From Streptomyces sp. DT2A-34 (GTDB taxonomy: Bacteria; Actinomycetota; Actinomycetes; Streptomycetales; Streptomycetaceae), in the NCBI RefSeq assembly GCF_030499515.1, contig NZ_JASTWJ010000001.1, positions 6,800,001 to 6,864,000 of the forward strand: a stretch of DNA of 64,000 nucleotides, read 5' to 3'. Of the stretch, positions 7,272 through 14,259 are shown one piece after another (the stretch's first letter is position 1; each line of letters starts with the position of its first letter). Under the pieces are notes generated by a model. It was not told where the DNA came from. It saw nothing but the letters and a program-made list of their open reading frames with translations, and ran no database searches. Position numbers and translations under genes: made by a program.

Positions 7272-8981
7272 GTGAACGACCGATACGACGCGGGGTACGG
7301 GGATGACCAGTACGAACTCGTCGGCTACGACGAGTACGGGCGGCCGGTCTACCGACGGGTCCCGCCCCAGCAGCAGCCGCCCCAGCAGTCGTACGACCCG
7401 TACGCGCAGCAGGGGTACGGCTACGACCCGTACGCGACCGGCCGACAGCAGCCGGTCCCGCCGTACGACCCCTACGACACCGGTGTCACCGGTCAGCAGC
7501 CGCCCACGCCCGCCTACGACCCGTACGGCACCGGCACGCACCACCAGCAGCAGGCCGGCGGGCACTCGGCGCCGTACGACCCCTACGGCCGTACCGCCAC
7601 CAGCGGTCAGCAGCATCGCGTCGCCGAGCAGACCGCGTACATCCCGCACCAGGCCGGGCCGGTCGAGGATCCCGTGGTCCAGGACCCCCAGGAGCGGGGG
7701 GAGCGGGATTACCGCACTGAGCAGTTCGCCTTCGTCGAGGAGCCCGACTCGGACTCCGAGGACGTCATCGACTGGCTGAAGTTCACCGAGAACCGCACCG
7801 AGCGCCGCGAAGAGGCCAGGCGACGGGCACGCGCGCGTGTGATCGCTCTCGTGGTCGTCCTGGCGGTCGCCGCGGCCGGCGGCGTCGGCTACCTCTGGTA
7901 CGCCGGGAAGCTGCCCGCCCTGTCGTCGTCCGACAGCAAGCAGGGCACCCCGACGGCCGTGGGCGCCCAGAAGCGGGACGTGATCGTCGTCCATCTGCAC
8001 AACACCAAGAAGGGCGGCACCTCCACGGCGCTGCTCGTCGACAACACCACCACCAACCGGGGCACCACCGTCCTGCTGCCCAACTCCCTCGCCCTGACCG
8101 GCGACGACGGCACCACGACCACCCTTGCCAAGTCCGTCGACGACGACGGATCCTCCGGGACGCGCGACGCGATCGACACCGTCCTCGGCACCGAGATCCA
8201 GGGCACCTGGCGGCTGGACACCCCCTACCTGCAGAACCTCGTCGACCTGGTCGGCAACATCGAGGTCGACACCGACACCGACGTGCCCGACCCGGACGCC
8301 AAGTCCAAGGGCGCCGCGCCCCTCGTACGCAAGGGCGAGGACCAGACCCTCAGCGGCAAGATGGCCGTCGCCTACGCCACCTACAGCGCCTCGGGCGAGG
8401 CCCAGAACGCCCAGCTGGAGCGGTTCGGGCAGGTCATGCAGGCCACGCTGCGCAAACTGACCTCGGACACGCAGGGCGCGACCACCACCGTGCAGACGCT
8501 CGGGATGATCATCGAGCCGCCGCTGACCGACAAGGACCTCGGCGCCTTCCTCGCCAAGCTCGCCGACCTCGCCAAGGGCGGCGACTACAAGACGGCCCTG
8601 CTGCCCGTACAGACCGACGGCACGCTGAGCGCCCAGGCGAGCGCCAGTGTCGTCAAGGACGTCCTCGGCGGCACCGCCAAGAGCCCCGACAAGGACGCCG
8701 CCGTCCGCGTGTCCGTCCGCAACGCCAGCGGGGTCAAGGGCAACACCGACAAGGCCCGGGTGGTGCTGCTGAACGGCGGCTTCACCTTCCTGGAGGGCGG
8801 TTCGGCGTCCACCGCGGCCACGTCCAAGGTCGTCTACACCGACGCCGCCGACAAGGACAACGCCACCGAGGTCGCCAAGACCCTCGGCCTGTCCTCCACA
8901 GCCGTCACCAAGGGCGACGTGTCCGCGAACGCGGACGTCTCGGTGGTCCTCGGCCAGGACTACGAGCCGTCGTCCTCATGA
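7272..8981 (+). CDS. Membrane protein with degenerate LCP domain and LytR_C domain
   Basis: About 569 residues. The cytoplasmic N-terminal 170 residues are low-complexity Tyr/Gln/Pro with repeated YDPYA/YDPYG motifs. A basic stretch and one membrane helix (RVIALVVVLAVAAAGGVGYLWYAG) follow, then an outer region laid out like an LCP (LytR-CpsA-Psr) domain and finally a LytR_C domain (VRVSVRNASGVKGNTDKARVVLLNGGFTF). The LCP region keeps the order of secondary elements (VVHLHNTKKGG, TTVLLPNSLAL, LVDLVGNIEV). However, the usual RxDT and IPRD residues that contact the polyprenyl pyrophosphate are not evident, so transferase activity is doubtful. The start is GTG 7272 behind GAGAGGGG; GTG 7251 is also in frame. 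Confidence 0.82.
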   Translation: MNDRYDAGYGDDQYELVGYDEYGRPVYRRVPPQQQPPQQSYDPYAQQGYGYDPYATGRQQPVPPYDPYDTGVTGQQPPTPAYDPYGTGTHHQQQAGGHSAPYDPYGRTATSGQQHRVAEQTAYIPHQAGPVEDPVVQDPQERGERDYRTEQFAFVEEPDSDSEDVIDWLKFTENRTERREEARRRARARVIALVVVLAVAAAGGVGYLWYAGKLPALSSSDSKQGTPTAVGAQKRDVIVVHLHNTKKGGTSTALLVDNTTTNRGTTVLLPNSLALTGDDGTTTTLAKSVDDDGSSGTRDAIDTVLGTEIQGTWRLDTPYLQNLVDLVGNIEVDTDTDVPDPDAKSKGAAPLVRKGEDQTLSGKMAVAYATYSASGEAQNAQLERFGQVMQATLRKLTSDTQGATTTVQTLGMIIEPPLTDKDLGAFLAKLADLAKGGDYKTALLPVQTDGTLSAQASASVVKDVLGGTAKSPDKDAAVRVSVRNASGVKGNTDKARVVLLNGGFTFLEGGSASTAATSKVVYTDAADKDNATEVAKTLGLSSTAVTKGDVSANADVSVVLGQDYEPSSS

Positions 8982-9006
8982 CCCCACGGCCCGCATAACC
9001 GCAGGC

Positions 9007-9038
9007 CACCCCACGTGAGCCGGTAATCGCGTGGGGTG
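9007..9038 (+). terminator. Hairpin after the LytR-like gene
   Basis: CACCCCACG at 9007-9015 pairs perfectly with CGTGGGGTG at 9030-9038 (9 bp, 14-nt loop), 25 bp past the stop codon. There is no T-run, as is common for Streptomyces terminators. Confidence 0.5.
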
Positions 9039-9095
9039 CTGTCGGCGGTCCGTGAGACCCTTGGTACCAAACGACCGCCGACCGAAAGCCTTGTA

Positions 9096-9542
9096 GTGAC
9101 CGCTACCGACCGTTCCCTTGAGCTCGTCACCACCGCCGCCCAGGCGGCCGCCGACAAGCTCGCCCACGACATCATCGCCTACGACGTCAGCGACGTCCTG
9201 TCGATCACGGACGCCTTCCTGCTGGCCTCCGCCCCCAACGACCGCCAGGTCAAGTCGATCGTCGACGAGATCGAGGAGCGGCTCCTGAAGGAGCTCGGCG
9301 CCAAGCCGGTGCGCCGTGAGGGCGACCGCGAGGCCCGCTGGGTGCTGCTCGACTACGTCGACATCGTCGTGCACGTCCAGCACAGCGAGGAGCGCGTCTT
9401 CTACGCGCTGGAGCGGCTGTGGAAGGACTGCCCCGAGCTCGAACTGCCCGACGACGCCAAGGCCACCCGCGGCAAGGCCGCGGAGCACGCCAAACTGCAG
9501 GCCGCCGAGGAGGCCGCCGAGCTGGGCGGTGAGTGGCGATGA
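9096..9542 (+). CDS. rsfS: Ribosomal silencing factor RsfS
   Basis: Binds large-subunit protein uL14 and blocks subunit joining when nutrients are short. The 148-residue protein shows the DUF143/Iojap core: AADKLAHDIIAYDVSDVLSITDAFLLASAPNDRQVKSI, then GDREARWVLLDYVDIVVHV and FYALERLWKDCP. An Ala/Glu-rich helical tail follows. The GTG at 9096 gives the normal length. The last codons overlap the next gene (ATGA), so the two are translationally coupled. Position next to nadD is the common arrangement in bacteria. Confidence 0.93.
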   Translation: MTATDRSLELVTTAAQAAADKLAHDIIAYDVSDVLSITDAFLLASAPNDRQVKSIVDEIEERLLKELGAKPVRREGDREARWVLLDYVDIVVHVQHSEERVFYALERLWKDCPELELPDDAKATRGKAAEHAKLQAAEEAAELGGEWR

Positions 9543-10204
9543 GCACCACCGACGAGGTGCCCACGGGGAAGCCCGGCCGCCGCGTCATCCTGTGGCGGCA
9601 CGGCCAGACCTCCTGGAACGTGGAGCGCCGCTTCCAGGGCACCACCGACGTCGCCCTCACCGAGGCCGGCGTCTCCCAGGCGCGCCGCGCCGCCCGGCTG
9701 CTCGTCAGCCTCAAGCCCGACGCGATCATCGCCTCCGACCTCCAGCGCGCCGCGAACACGGCCGCCGAGCTGGCCGCGCTCACCGGCCTGGAGGTGACCC
9801 ACGACGAGGGCCTGCGCGAGACCTACGCGGGCGCCTGGCAGGGCCTGACGCACGAGGAGATCATCGAGCGGTACGGCGAGGAGTACGCCGCGTGGAAGCG
9901 CGGTGAGCCGGTGCGGCGCGGCGGCGGCGAACTGGAGACCGAGGTCGCCGACCGCGCGGCGCCCGTCGTGCTCCGGCACGCCGAGAAGCTCCCCGACGAC
10001 GGCACGCTCGTCGTGGTCAGCCACGGCGGCACGATCCGTACGACCATCGGGCGCCTCCTCGGCCTGGAGCCCCGGTGCTGGGAGAGCCTCGGCGGTCTCA
10101 CCAACTGCTGCTGGTCCGTCCTGGGCGCGGGCGCGCGCGGCTGGCGTCTGCTGGAGCACAACGCCGGCACCCTGCCGGAGCCGGTGCTCGGCGACGACGA
10201 CTGA
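9539..10204 (+). CDS. Histidine phosphatase family protein, GpgP-like
   Basis: Phosphoglycerate-mutase-type phosphatase. The N-terminal VILWRHGQTSWN holds the RHG catalytic histidine, LRETYAGAWQGLTHEEI holds the acid, and VVVSHGGTIRTTIG holds the second histidine. About 221 residues from the ATG at 9539, which overlaps the rsfS stop codon. In Mycobacterium tuberculosis the gene at this place in the nadD-rsfS cluster encodes glucosyl-3-phosphoglycerate phosphatase, so a similar substrate is plausible. Motifs alone do not separate it from other phosphatases of the family. Confidence 0.88.
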   Translation: MSTTDEVPTGKPGRRVILWRHGQTSWNVERRFQGTTDVALTEAGVSQARRAARLLVSLKPDAIIASDLQRAANTAAELAALTGLEVTHDEGLRETYAGAWQGLTHEEIIERYGEEYAAWKRGEPVRRGGGELETEVADRAAPVVLRHAEKLPDDGTLVVVSHGGTIRTTIGRLLGLEPRCWESLGGLTNCCWSVLGAGARGWRLLEHNAGTLPEPVLGDDD

Positions 10205-10242
10205 AGCCGGAGGTCCCGGCCGGGACGACCCGGGACCCGGAT

Positions 10243-10272
10243 TTCACTTTCCGGCAGGTCGCAGGCTAAAGT
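10243..10272 (+). promoter_or_regulatory. Candidate promoter of the first tRNA-Ala
   Basis: TTCACT (10243-10248), 18-bp spacer, TAAAGT (10267-10272). The -10 is good; the -35 is only a partial match. The tRNA begins about 58 bp downstream. Confidence 0.45.
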
Positions 10273-10280
10273 TCTTCTTG

Positions 10281-10327
10281 TTCGCCCCGCCGAGCGGGGC
10301 GAAACATCATGCGGCTCCGCCGCGTGG
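10281..10327. repeat. Perfect hairpin and short dispersed repeat upstream of tRNA-Ala
   Basis: TTCGCCCCGC (10281-10290) and GCGGGGCGAA (10294-10303) form a perfect 10-bp stem with a 3-nt loop. Directly after it, ATGCGGCTCCGCCGCGTGG (10309-10327) is repeated base for base at 54485-54503. The stem lies between the tRNA promoter and the mature 5' end, so it would be in the precursor. Confidence 0.75.
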
Positions 10328-10330
10328 CAA

Positions 10331-10403
10331 GGGGCTATAGCTCAGTTGGTAGAGCGCCTGCATGGCATGCAGGAGGTCAGGAGTTCAATTCTCCTTAGCT
10401 CCA
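10331..10403 (+). tRNA. tRNA-Ala (anticodon GGC)
   Basis: A full 73-nt cloverleaf. The acceptor stem GGGGCTA/TAGCTCC contains the G3:U70 pair that marks alanine tRNAs. Other parts are a D-arm with GCTC/GAGC, anticodon stem CCTGC/GCAGG with loop ATGGCAT (anticodon GGC), and T-arm AGGAG-TTCAATT-CTCCT. The 3' CCA is not encoded, because CAG follows A73. An identical gene lies at 12451-12523. Confidence 0.97.
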
Positions 10404-10416
10404 CAGCGAGACAACA

Positions 10417-10455
10417 AGATCCCGCCGATCCCTTCGATCGGCGGGATCTTCTGGT
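10417..10455 (+). terminator. Intrinsic terminator after the first tRNA-Ala
   Basis: AGATCCCGCCGATC (10417-10430) pairs perfectly with GATCGGCGGGATCT (10436-10449) around a 5-nt loop, followed by TCTGGT. The 14-bp stem resembles the terminator after the second tRNA copy (AGATCCCGCC start). Confidence 0.8.
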
Positions 10456-10656
10456 ATCTGCGGCGGGCGCCCGGATCAACGGCCGGGCCCCCGTGGCCGG
10501 TTCGCGCGCGGCACTCGCCTCGCCGAACTGTTCGGGTCCGGCTTGAGTCACTCGGGCCTCGCAGGCGTATACCTCTCAGAAGACGCTCGGGGTGCGTGTT
10601 CGCACGGTTCGTACGGTCGCGGAGGCTGCCGTGTCCGGACTGGTACTGAGGCGTCG

Positions 10657-10686
10657 CTGACCGTATTGGTCCGGCCGTGGCAGAAT
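10657..10686 (+). promoter_or_regulatory. Candidate promoter for the zinc-ribbon gene pair
   Basis: CTGACC (10657-10662), 18-bp spacer, CAGAAT (10681-10686), 43 bp before the first start codon. The rest of the 10456-10729 gap shows no gene or other clear signal. Confidence 0.4.
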
Positions 10687-10729
10687 CAAACGGCCGGAAG
10701 GGAGCGCGGCCCGACGGGAGGGAGTAGCG

Positions 10730-10903
10730 ATGCCTGCGAGCATCCTCGGAGAGGTCGGTCACCTCTTCGAAGCGGCGTTGACACGGGATACGATCACCCG
10801 CCTCAGCTGCCCTTCCTGCGGCTCCGTCCATGTCGCCCAGCTCCTTGGCGACAACGGCGGAATTTCCTACGTGTGCACGGCCTGCGGCCACAGCTGGAGC
10901 TGA
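10730..10903 (+). CDS. Small zinc-ribbon protein (57 aa)
   Basis: Strong ribosome-binding site GGGAGGGAG, then ATG at 10730. The protein contains LSCPSCGSVHVAQLLG and YVCTACGHSWS: two CxxC knuckles 26 residues apart that form a typical zinc ribbon. The first 20 residues look helical. Zinc ribbons of this size usually bind nucleic acid or another protein, but no specific role can be assigned. It stops three bases before the next start codon, so the two form an operon. Confidence 0.75.
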   Translation: MPASILGEVGHLFEAALTRDTITRLSCPSCGSVHVAQLLGDNGGISYVCTACGHSWS

Positions 10904-10906
10904 TCG

Positions 10907-11140
10907 ATGGGTGCACACAGGCGAAAGTGCGACTGGTGCGGCAGCGGAACGCCGATCGTCCGTGACATGGAACCGGTGAACCCCGACTACCAGTACTGGT
11001 GCGAGGAATGCGCGCGGGCGCTGATCATAAAAGGCGATCCGATCGAGACGTACCGTGAACTCGAGGGCGAACCGATCTACGGCCGTCTGCTCGAAGAACA
11101 CTGCACGCTCAAGCGCTTCTATTCCTTCGTCACGGCTTGA
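10907..11140 (+). CDS. Small protein with paired CxxC motifs (77 aa)
   Basis: Second gene of the zinc-ribbon pair, starting three bases after the first. RKCDWCGSG and YWCEECARAL give a second probable zinc site; the C-terminal half (DPIETYRELEGEPIYGRLLEEHCTLKRFYSF) is predicted helical. Function unknown. The last 17 bp are duplicated directly downstream, and the gene end overlaps the convergent glycosyltransferase gene by 11 bp. Confidence 0.78.
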   Translation: MGAHRRKCDWCGSGTPIVRDMEPVNPDYQYWCEECARALIIKGDPIETYRELEGEPIYGRLLEEHCTLKRFYSFVTA

Positions 11141-11157
11141 CCTTCGTCACGGCCTGA
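11124..11157. repeat. 17-bp direct repeat across two convergent stop codons
   Basis: CCTTCGTCACGGCTTGA (11124-11140) is followed at once by CCTTCGTCACGGCCTGA (11141-11157), with one mismatch. Copy 1 holds the TGA of the plus-strand gene and the stop of the minus-strand gene (11130-11132). Duplication of this segment may have created the convergent overlap. Confidence 0.9.
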
Positions 11158-12350
11158 CCGAGGCCGGGGTTGCTGACGGCGATCCCGGCGATCACGAGGA
11201 AAAGGCAGCCGGCTGTCCCGTAGAGGGCGGACAGCGTCAACTCGATGCCGCTTTGGTGCAGTTCGTGCCGTCCCGGGCCGTGCGGCACCCACCACAGGGC
11301 GTACGAGGAGAAGACCAGCAGCATGCTCGCCGCGGCGGCCCGATACGCGTGCGTGCCGAGGAGCAGGACGACCGGCAGGCACCAGACCCAGTGGTGCGAC
11401 CAGGACACCGGGCTGATGAGGAGCGCCGTCACCGCGCACGAGGTCACCGCCCAGGCCCGCTGCCCACGCAACTCCGCCGCCACGGCCACGCTCAGCCCTG
11501 CCGCGCCCACCACGGCCGCCGCGACGACCCAGGCGGTCCCGGGCTCCGGAGTGTGCAGCAGCCGCGCGAGAACGCCGCGCAGGGCCTGGTTCGCGGTGTC
11601 CTCGGCACGCCCGACGCGTCCCGCCGCGAACACCGTGCGGGTCCAGAAACGCCAGGAGTCGTACGGCAGTACGGCCGCGGCCAGCAGGGTCGCCCCGGTG
11701 AACCAGGCGGCCGCCAGGCGTGCGTGCCGCAGCCAGGAGCCGCCGCGGCCGTGCCGACGCCGGGCTACGACACCAGTGGCGAGCAGGAACACCACGAATA
11801 GGGCGGGCGTCAGCTTGACGGCCGCGGCGAGCCCGATGCCGACGCCGGCCCAGCGGTCTCCCGGGCGCCGTGACAGATCCCACAGCACCAGGACGGCGAG
11901 CAGCAGGTTGATCTGCCCGTACCGCAGCGTCGTCCACACCGGCTCGCACCACACGGCCACCGCCGCGACCCACCACACGCTCTCCCCACGCGCGTGCCCG
12001 ATCAGACGCAGCGACAGCGCTGTGAACGCCACGAGCAGCGCGAGGTTCCCGGCCGTCGCCAGGGTGCGCATGGTCGCCGTGTCGAGGAGCGTCAGGGGAG
12101 TGAACAGCAGGGCCGCGAACGGCGGGTAGGTGGTCGGCAGTCGGGCGGCCGTCGCCCGCAGCGCGTACAGGTCGCCTCCGGCCCTTACGGTCGCGCCCTC
12201 GGCCCGGTACACCATCAGGTCGATCATCGACACGTGCGCGGCCCGCTGCGCCACCCAGAACGCGGCGAAGGAGACCAGGCAGGCGGCCAGGGCGACCGGC
12301 GCTCGACGGTGAGTTCCGGGTGGCGCGATCACGGTCACGGAACCCGACAT
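11130..12350 (-). CDS. GT87-family polyprenol-phosphate-dependent mannosyltransferase-like membrane protein
   Basis: Polytopic membrane protein of 406 residues with about ten hydrophobic helices, of the DUF2029/GT87 type. The first outer loop has SMIDLMVYRAEGATVRAGGDLYAL, with the acidic residue typical of GT-C glycosyltransferases, followed by TTYPPFAALLFTPL. Later parts include LRYGQINLLLAVLVLWDL, AAAVKLTPALFVVFLL and a LISPVSWSHHWVW motif near the C-terminus. All are hallmarks of actinobacterial alpha-mannosyltransferases that use lipid-linked mannose to build PIM-like lipids or glycoproteins. The acceptor is unknown. It lies between two tRNA-Ala genes on the opposite strand. Confidence 0.85.
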   Translation of the reverse strand: MSGSVTVIAPPGTHRRAPVALAACLVSFAAFWVAQRAAHVSMIDLMVYRAEGATVRAGGDLYALRATAARLPTTYPPFAALLFTPLTLLDTATMRTLATAGNLALLVAFTALSLRLIGHARGESVWWVAAVAVWCEPVWTTLRYGQINLLLAVLVLWDLSRRPGDRWAGVGIGLAAAVKLTPALFVVFLLATGVVARRRHGRGGSWLRHARLAAAWFTGATLLAAAVLPYDSWRFWTRTVFAAGRVGRAEDTANQALRGVLARLLHTPEPGTAWVVAAAVVGAAGLSVAVAAELRGQRAWAVTSCAVTALLISPVSWSHHWVWCLPVVLLLGTHAYRAAAASMLLVFSSYALWWVPHGPGRHELHQSGIELTLSALYGTAGCLFLVIAGIAVSNPGLGQAVTKVKP

Positions 12351-12382
12351 TAGTGCCCGTATCGGCGCGGACGGGAAACGAT

Positions 12383-12412
12383 TTGGTGCTGCACGAGGTC
12401 GACCGGTAATGT
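12383..12412 (+). promoter_or_regulatory. Candidate promoter of the second tRNA-Ala
   Basis: TTGGTG (12383-12388), 18-bp spacer, TAATGT (12407-12412), about 39 bp before the tRNA. The hexamers are closer to consensus than those of the first copy. Confidence 0.55.
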
Positions 12413-12450
12413 TGGCGTCGCCGCCGGGGAAACCGGGCGGACCAAAGCAC

Positions 12451-12523
12451 GGGGCTATAGCTCAGTTGGTAGAGCGCCTGCATGGCATGCAGGAGGTCAG
12501 GAGTTCAATTCTCCTTAGCTCCA
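12451..12523 (+). tRNA. tRNA-Ala (anticodon GGC), second identical copy
   Basis: Identical over all 73 nt to the gene at 10331-10403, including the G3:U70 pair and the GGC anticodon loop; CCA is not encoded. The upstream promoter region differs from that of copy 1, so the duplication covers the tRNA but not its promoter. Confidence 0.97.
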
Positions 12524-12527
12524 CAGC

Positions 12528-12567
12528 AGATCCCGCCGGGTCAGTACGATCCGGCGGGATCTTTTTG
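12528..12567 (+). terminator. Intrinsic terminator after the second tRNA-Ala
   Basis: AGATCCCGCCGG (12528-12539) and CCGGCGGGATCT (12551-12562) form a perfect 12-bp stem with an 11-nt loop, followed by a run of T (TTTTG). Confidence 0.9.
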
Positions 12568-12648
12568 TCTTCGGACCATGGCTCGCGCAGTGTGAGAACG
12601 AGGGGTCGTCCGGCTCGGACGACCCCATCTACGCGCGCGTGCCCGGTC

Positions 12649-14259
12649 TCAGCGGCCCAGGGCGCGTCTGCCGCGGCCCTGGGAGAGGACCGGCAGATTG
12701 CGGGACGATTCCTGGCCGCGGGTGTCCTCCTCGATGCGCAGGGCGAGGGCGGGGCAACGGCGCACCGCGCGCAGGGCCTTGGCCTCGGCGTAGCGAGGAA
12801 CCTTCGCCTGGGCGACGGTCGGGAAGCCGTCGGCGCCGAGCTGGAAGACCTCCGGGAGGATGTCCGCGCACAGGCCGTGGCCGCGGCACAGCGTCCAGTC
12901 GACGTAGATCTTCTGGCGGCTGGGGCCGTTCTCCTCCGACTCGGCGCCGCCCGGGATGCCCGACGGGGCCCTGCCGCCCTCGAAGAGCGGCAGAACGCCC
13001 TCCACGGGCCGTCCGCAGCCGTTGCCCAGGACGTGTGCCGCGAGGTCGTCGGTGAACGCCTTGATGGTCGACTCCAGGAACATCGCGGAGCCGTCCGGGT
13101 GCGAGCAGGCGCCGCGCCGCTTCACGTTCTTGGCGACCTGCTTGAGCGCCTCCAGGGCGGCCGGGCCACCGCCGTTGAGGATGTCCTCCAGGCCGCGCGC
13201 GGCGGCCGGCAGACCGAGGTAGCAGGGGCCGCACTGGCCCGCGCTCTCCTCGGCCAGCCACTGCGCCACCCGCAGCGACTCACCCAGCGGGCACGTCTCC
13301 TGAGTGATCGGCAGGATCGCGCCGGCGCCGAGCGCGCCGCCCACCGCGTCCAGGGAGTTGCGGGAGACGATCGCCTCGTTGACCGTCGCCGCGTCGATCC
13401 ACTTGCCGTGGTAGCCGCCGGTCAGCACGCCCTGCGGGACGGGCGGGGCGCCGGCGAGCTGGAGGACGTACCGCAGCGGCACGCCCGTGGGGACCTCGAT
13501 GACCATCGGGCGGGCGACCGCGCCGGAGACCGTGAGCATGACGGTGCCCGGCTCGTCGTACAGGCCGGTGTTGCCGTAGCGCTCGGGGCCGATGCGGGCG
13601 GCGATCGCGAGCTGGGCGAACGTCTCGGCGTTGGACAGCAGGGTCGGGGCGCCGCCGACGCCGTTCTGTGAGGCGCTGACCTTGCGGCCGGACGGGATCG
13701 CCGGGCCACCGTCGATCGAGCGGACCAGGGAGGCGGCCGCGCCGGTGACCATGCGTACCGGGTTGCGCTGCACCCACGCGCGTAGAGCGGAGCGGCGGCT
13801 GTTGCTGAGGCCGCGTTCGGCGAGGGCGGCCTCCATGGAGCGCTGGGTCGATTCCCGGGTGACCCCCACCACGAGCGTGCGGGCACCCAGGGCCTCGGCG
13901 CACAGCAGAGCGCCGTCCAGGATGAGATGCGGGGCACGGTTGATCATCACCGTGTCCTTGCGGCAGGCCGGTTCGTCCTCGCTGCCGTTGACGACGACGA
14001 CCGGCCTTACGCCGCGCTTGATCGCTGCCTCCGCGACCGAGCGCAGCTTCTTGTGGAAGGGGAAGCCCGCGCCGCCGCGGCCCTTCAGGTTGATGTTCTC
14101 GGCGAGCTTCGCGAGCTGCTCGCCGCCCATCGGTTCGAGCGGCCCGTGCACCTTCAGATGCATGGGCAGATCGAGCCTTTCGACAAGGTCGAAGCCCGAC
14201 GTGAGCTGAGGAAGACCGACCACGCGGACTTCGGGTACGTCGGGCAGGGCCTCGTTCAC
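12649..14259 (-). CDS. NuoF-like flavoprotein fused to a C-terminal ferredoxin
   Basis: About 536 residues. The first 430 follow NuoF, the 51-kDa subunit of NADH dehydrogenase: KGRGGAGFPFHKK (FMN/NADH site), VVNGSEDEPACRKDTVMI, an SLBB domain (PMVIEVPTGVPLRYVL), and EESAGQCGPCYLGL with RRGACSHPDG as the 4Fe-4S region. NuoF has CxxCxxC there; here the first cysteine is alanine. A 60-residue ferredoxin is fused at the C-terminus (VDWTLCRGHGLCADILPEVF, AVRRCPALAL), the pattern of 3Fe-4S/4Fe-4S single-cluster ferredoxins. The GTG start overlaps the stop of the cytochrome gene (GTGA) and has GGAGG upstream, so the two proteins are probably made together and pass electrons between NAD(P)H, the ferredoxin and the membrane hemes. 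The direction of flow is not known. Confidence 0.85.
   Translation of the reverse strand: MNEALPDVPEVRVVGLPQLTSGFDLVERLDLPMHLKVHGPLEPMGGEQLAKLAENINLKGRGGAGFPFHKKLRSVAEAAIKRGVRPVVVVNGSEDEPACRKDTVMINRAPHLILDGALLCAEALGARTLVVGVTRESTQRSMEAALAERGLSNSRRSALRAWVQRNPVRMVTGAAASLVRSIDGGPAIPSGRKVSASQNGVGGAPTLLSNAETFAQLAIAARIGPERYGNTGLYDEPGTVMLTVSGAVARPMVIEVPTGVPLRYVLQLAGAPPVPQGVLTGGYHGKWIDAATVNEAIVSRNSLDAVGGALGAGAILPITQETCPLGESLRVAQWLAEESAGQCGPCYLGLPAAARGLEDILNGGGPAALEALKQVAKNVKRRGACSHPDGSAMFLESTIKAFTDDLAAHVLGNGCGRPVEGVLPLFEGGRAPSGIPGGAESEENGPSRQKIYVDWTLCRGHGLCADILPEVFQLGADGFPTVAQAKVPRYAEAKALRAVRRCPALALRIEEDTRGQESSRNLPVLSQGRGRRALGR

Noticed and set aside
10331..12523. Integrative element between the tRNA-Ala genes
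   Set aside because: No integrase, excisionase or replication gene is present, and the repeats are complete functional tRNAs rather than partial att copies.
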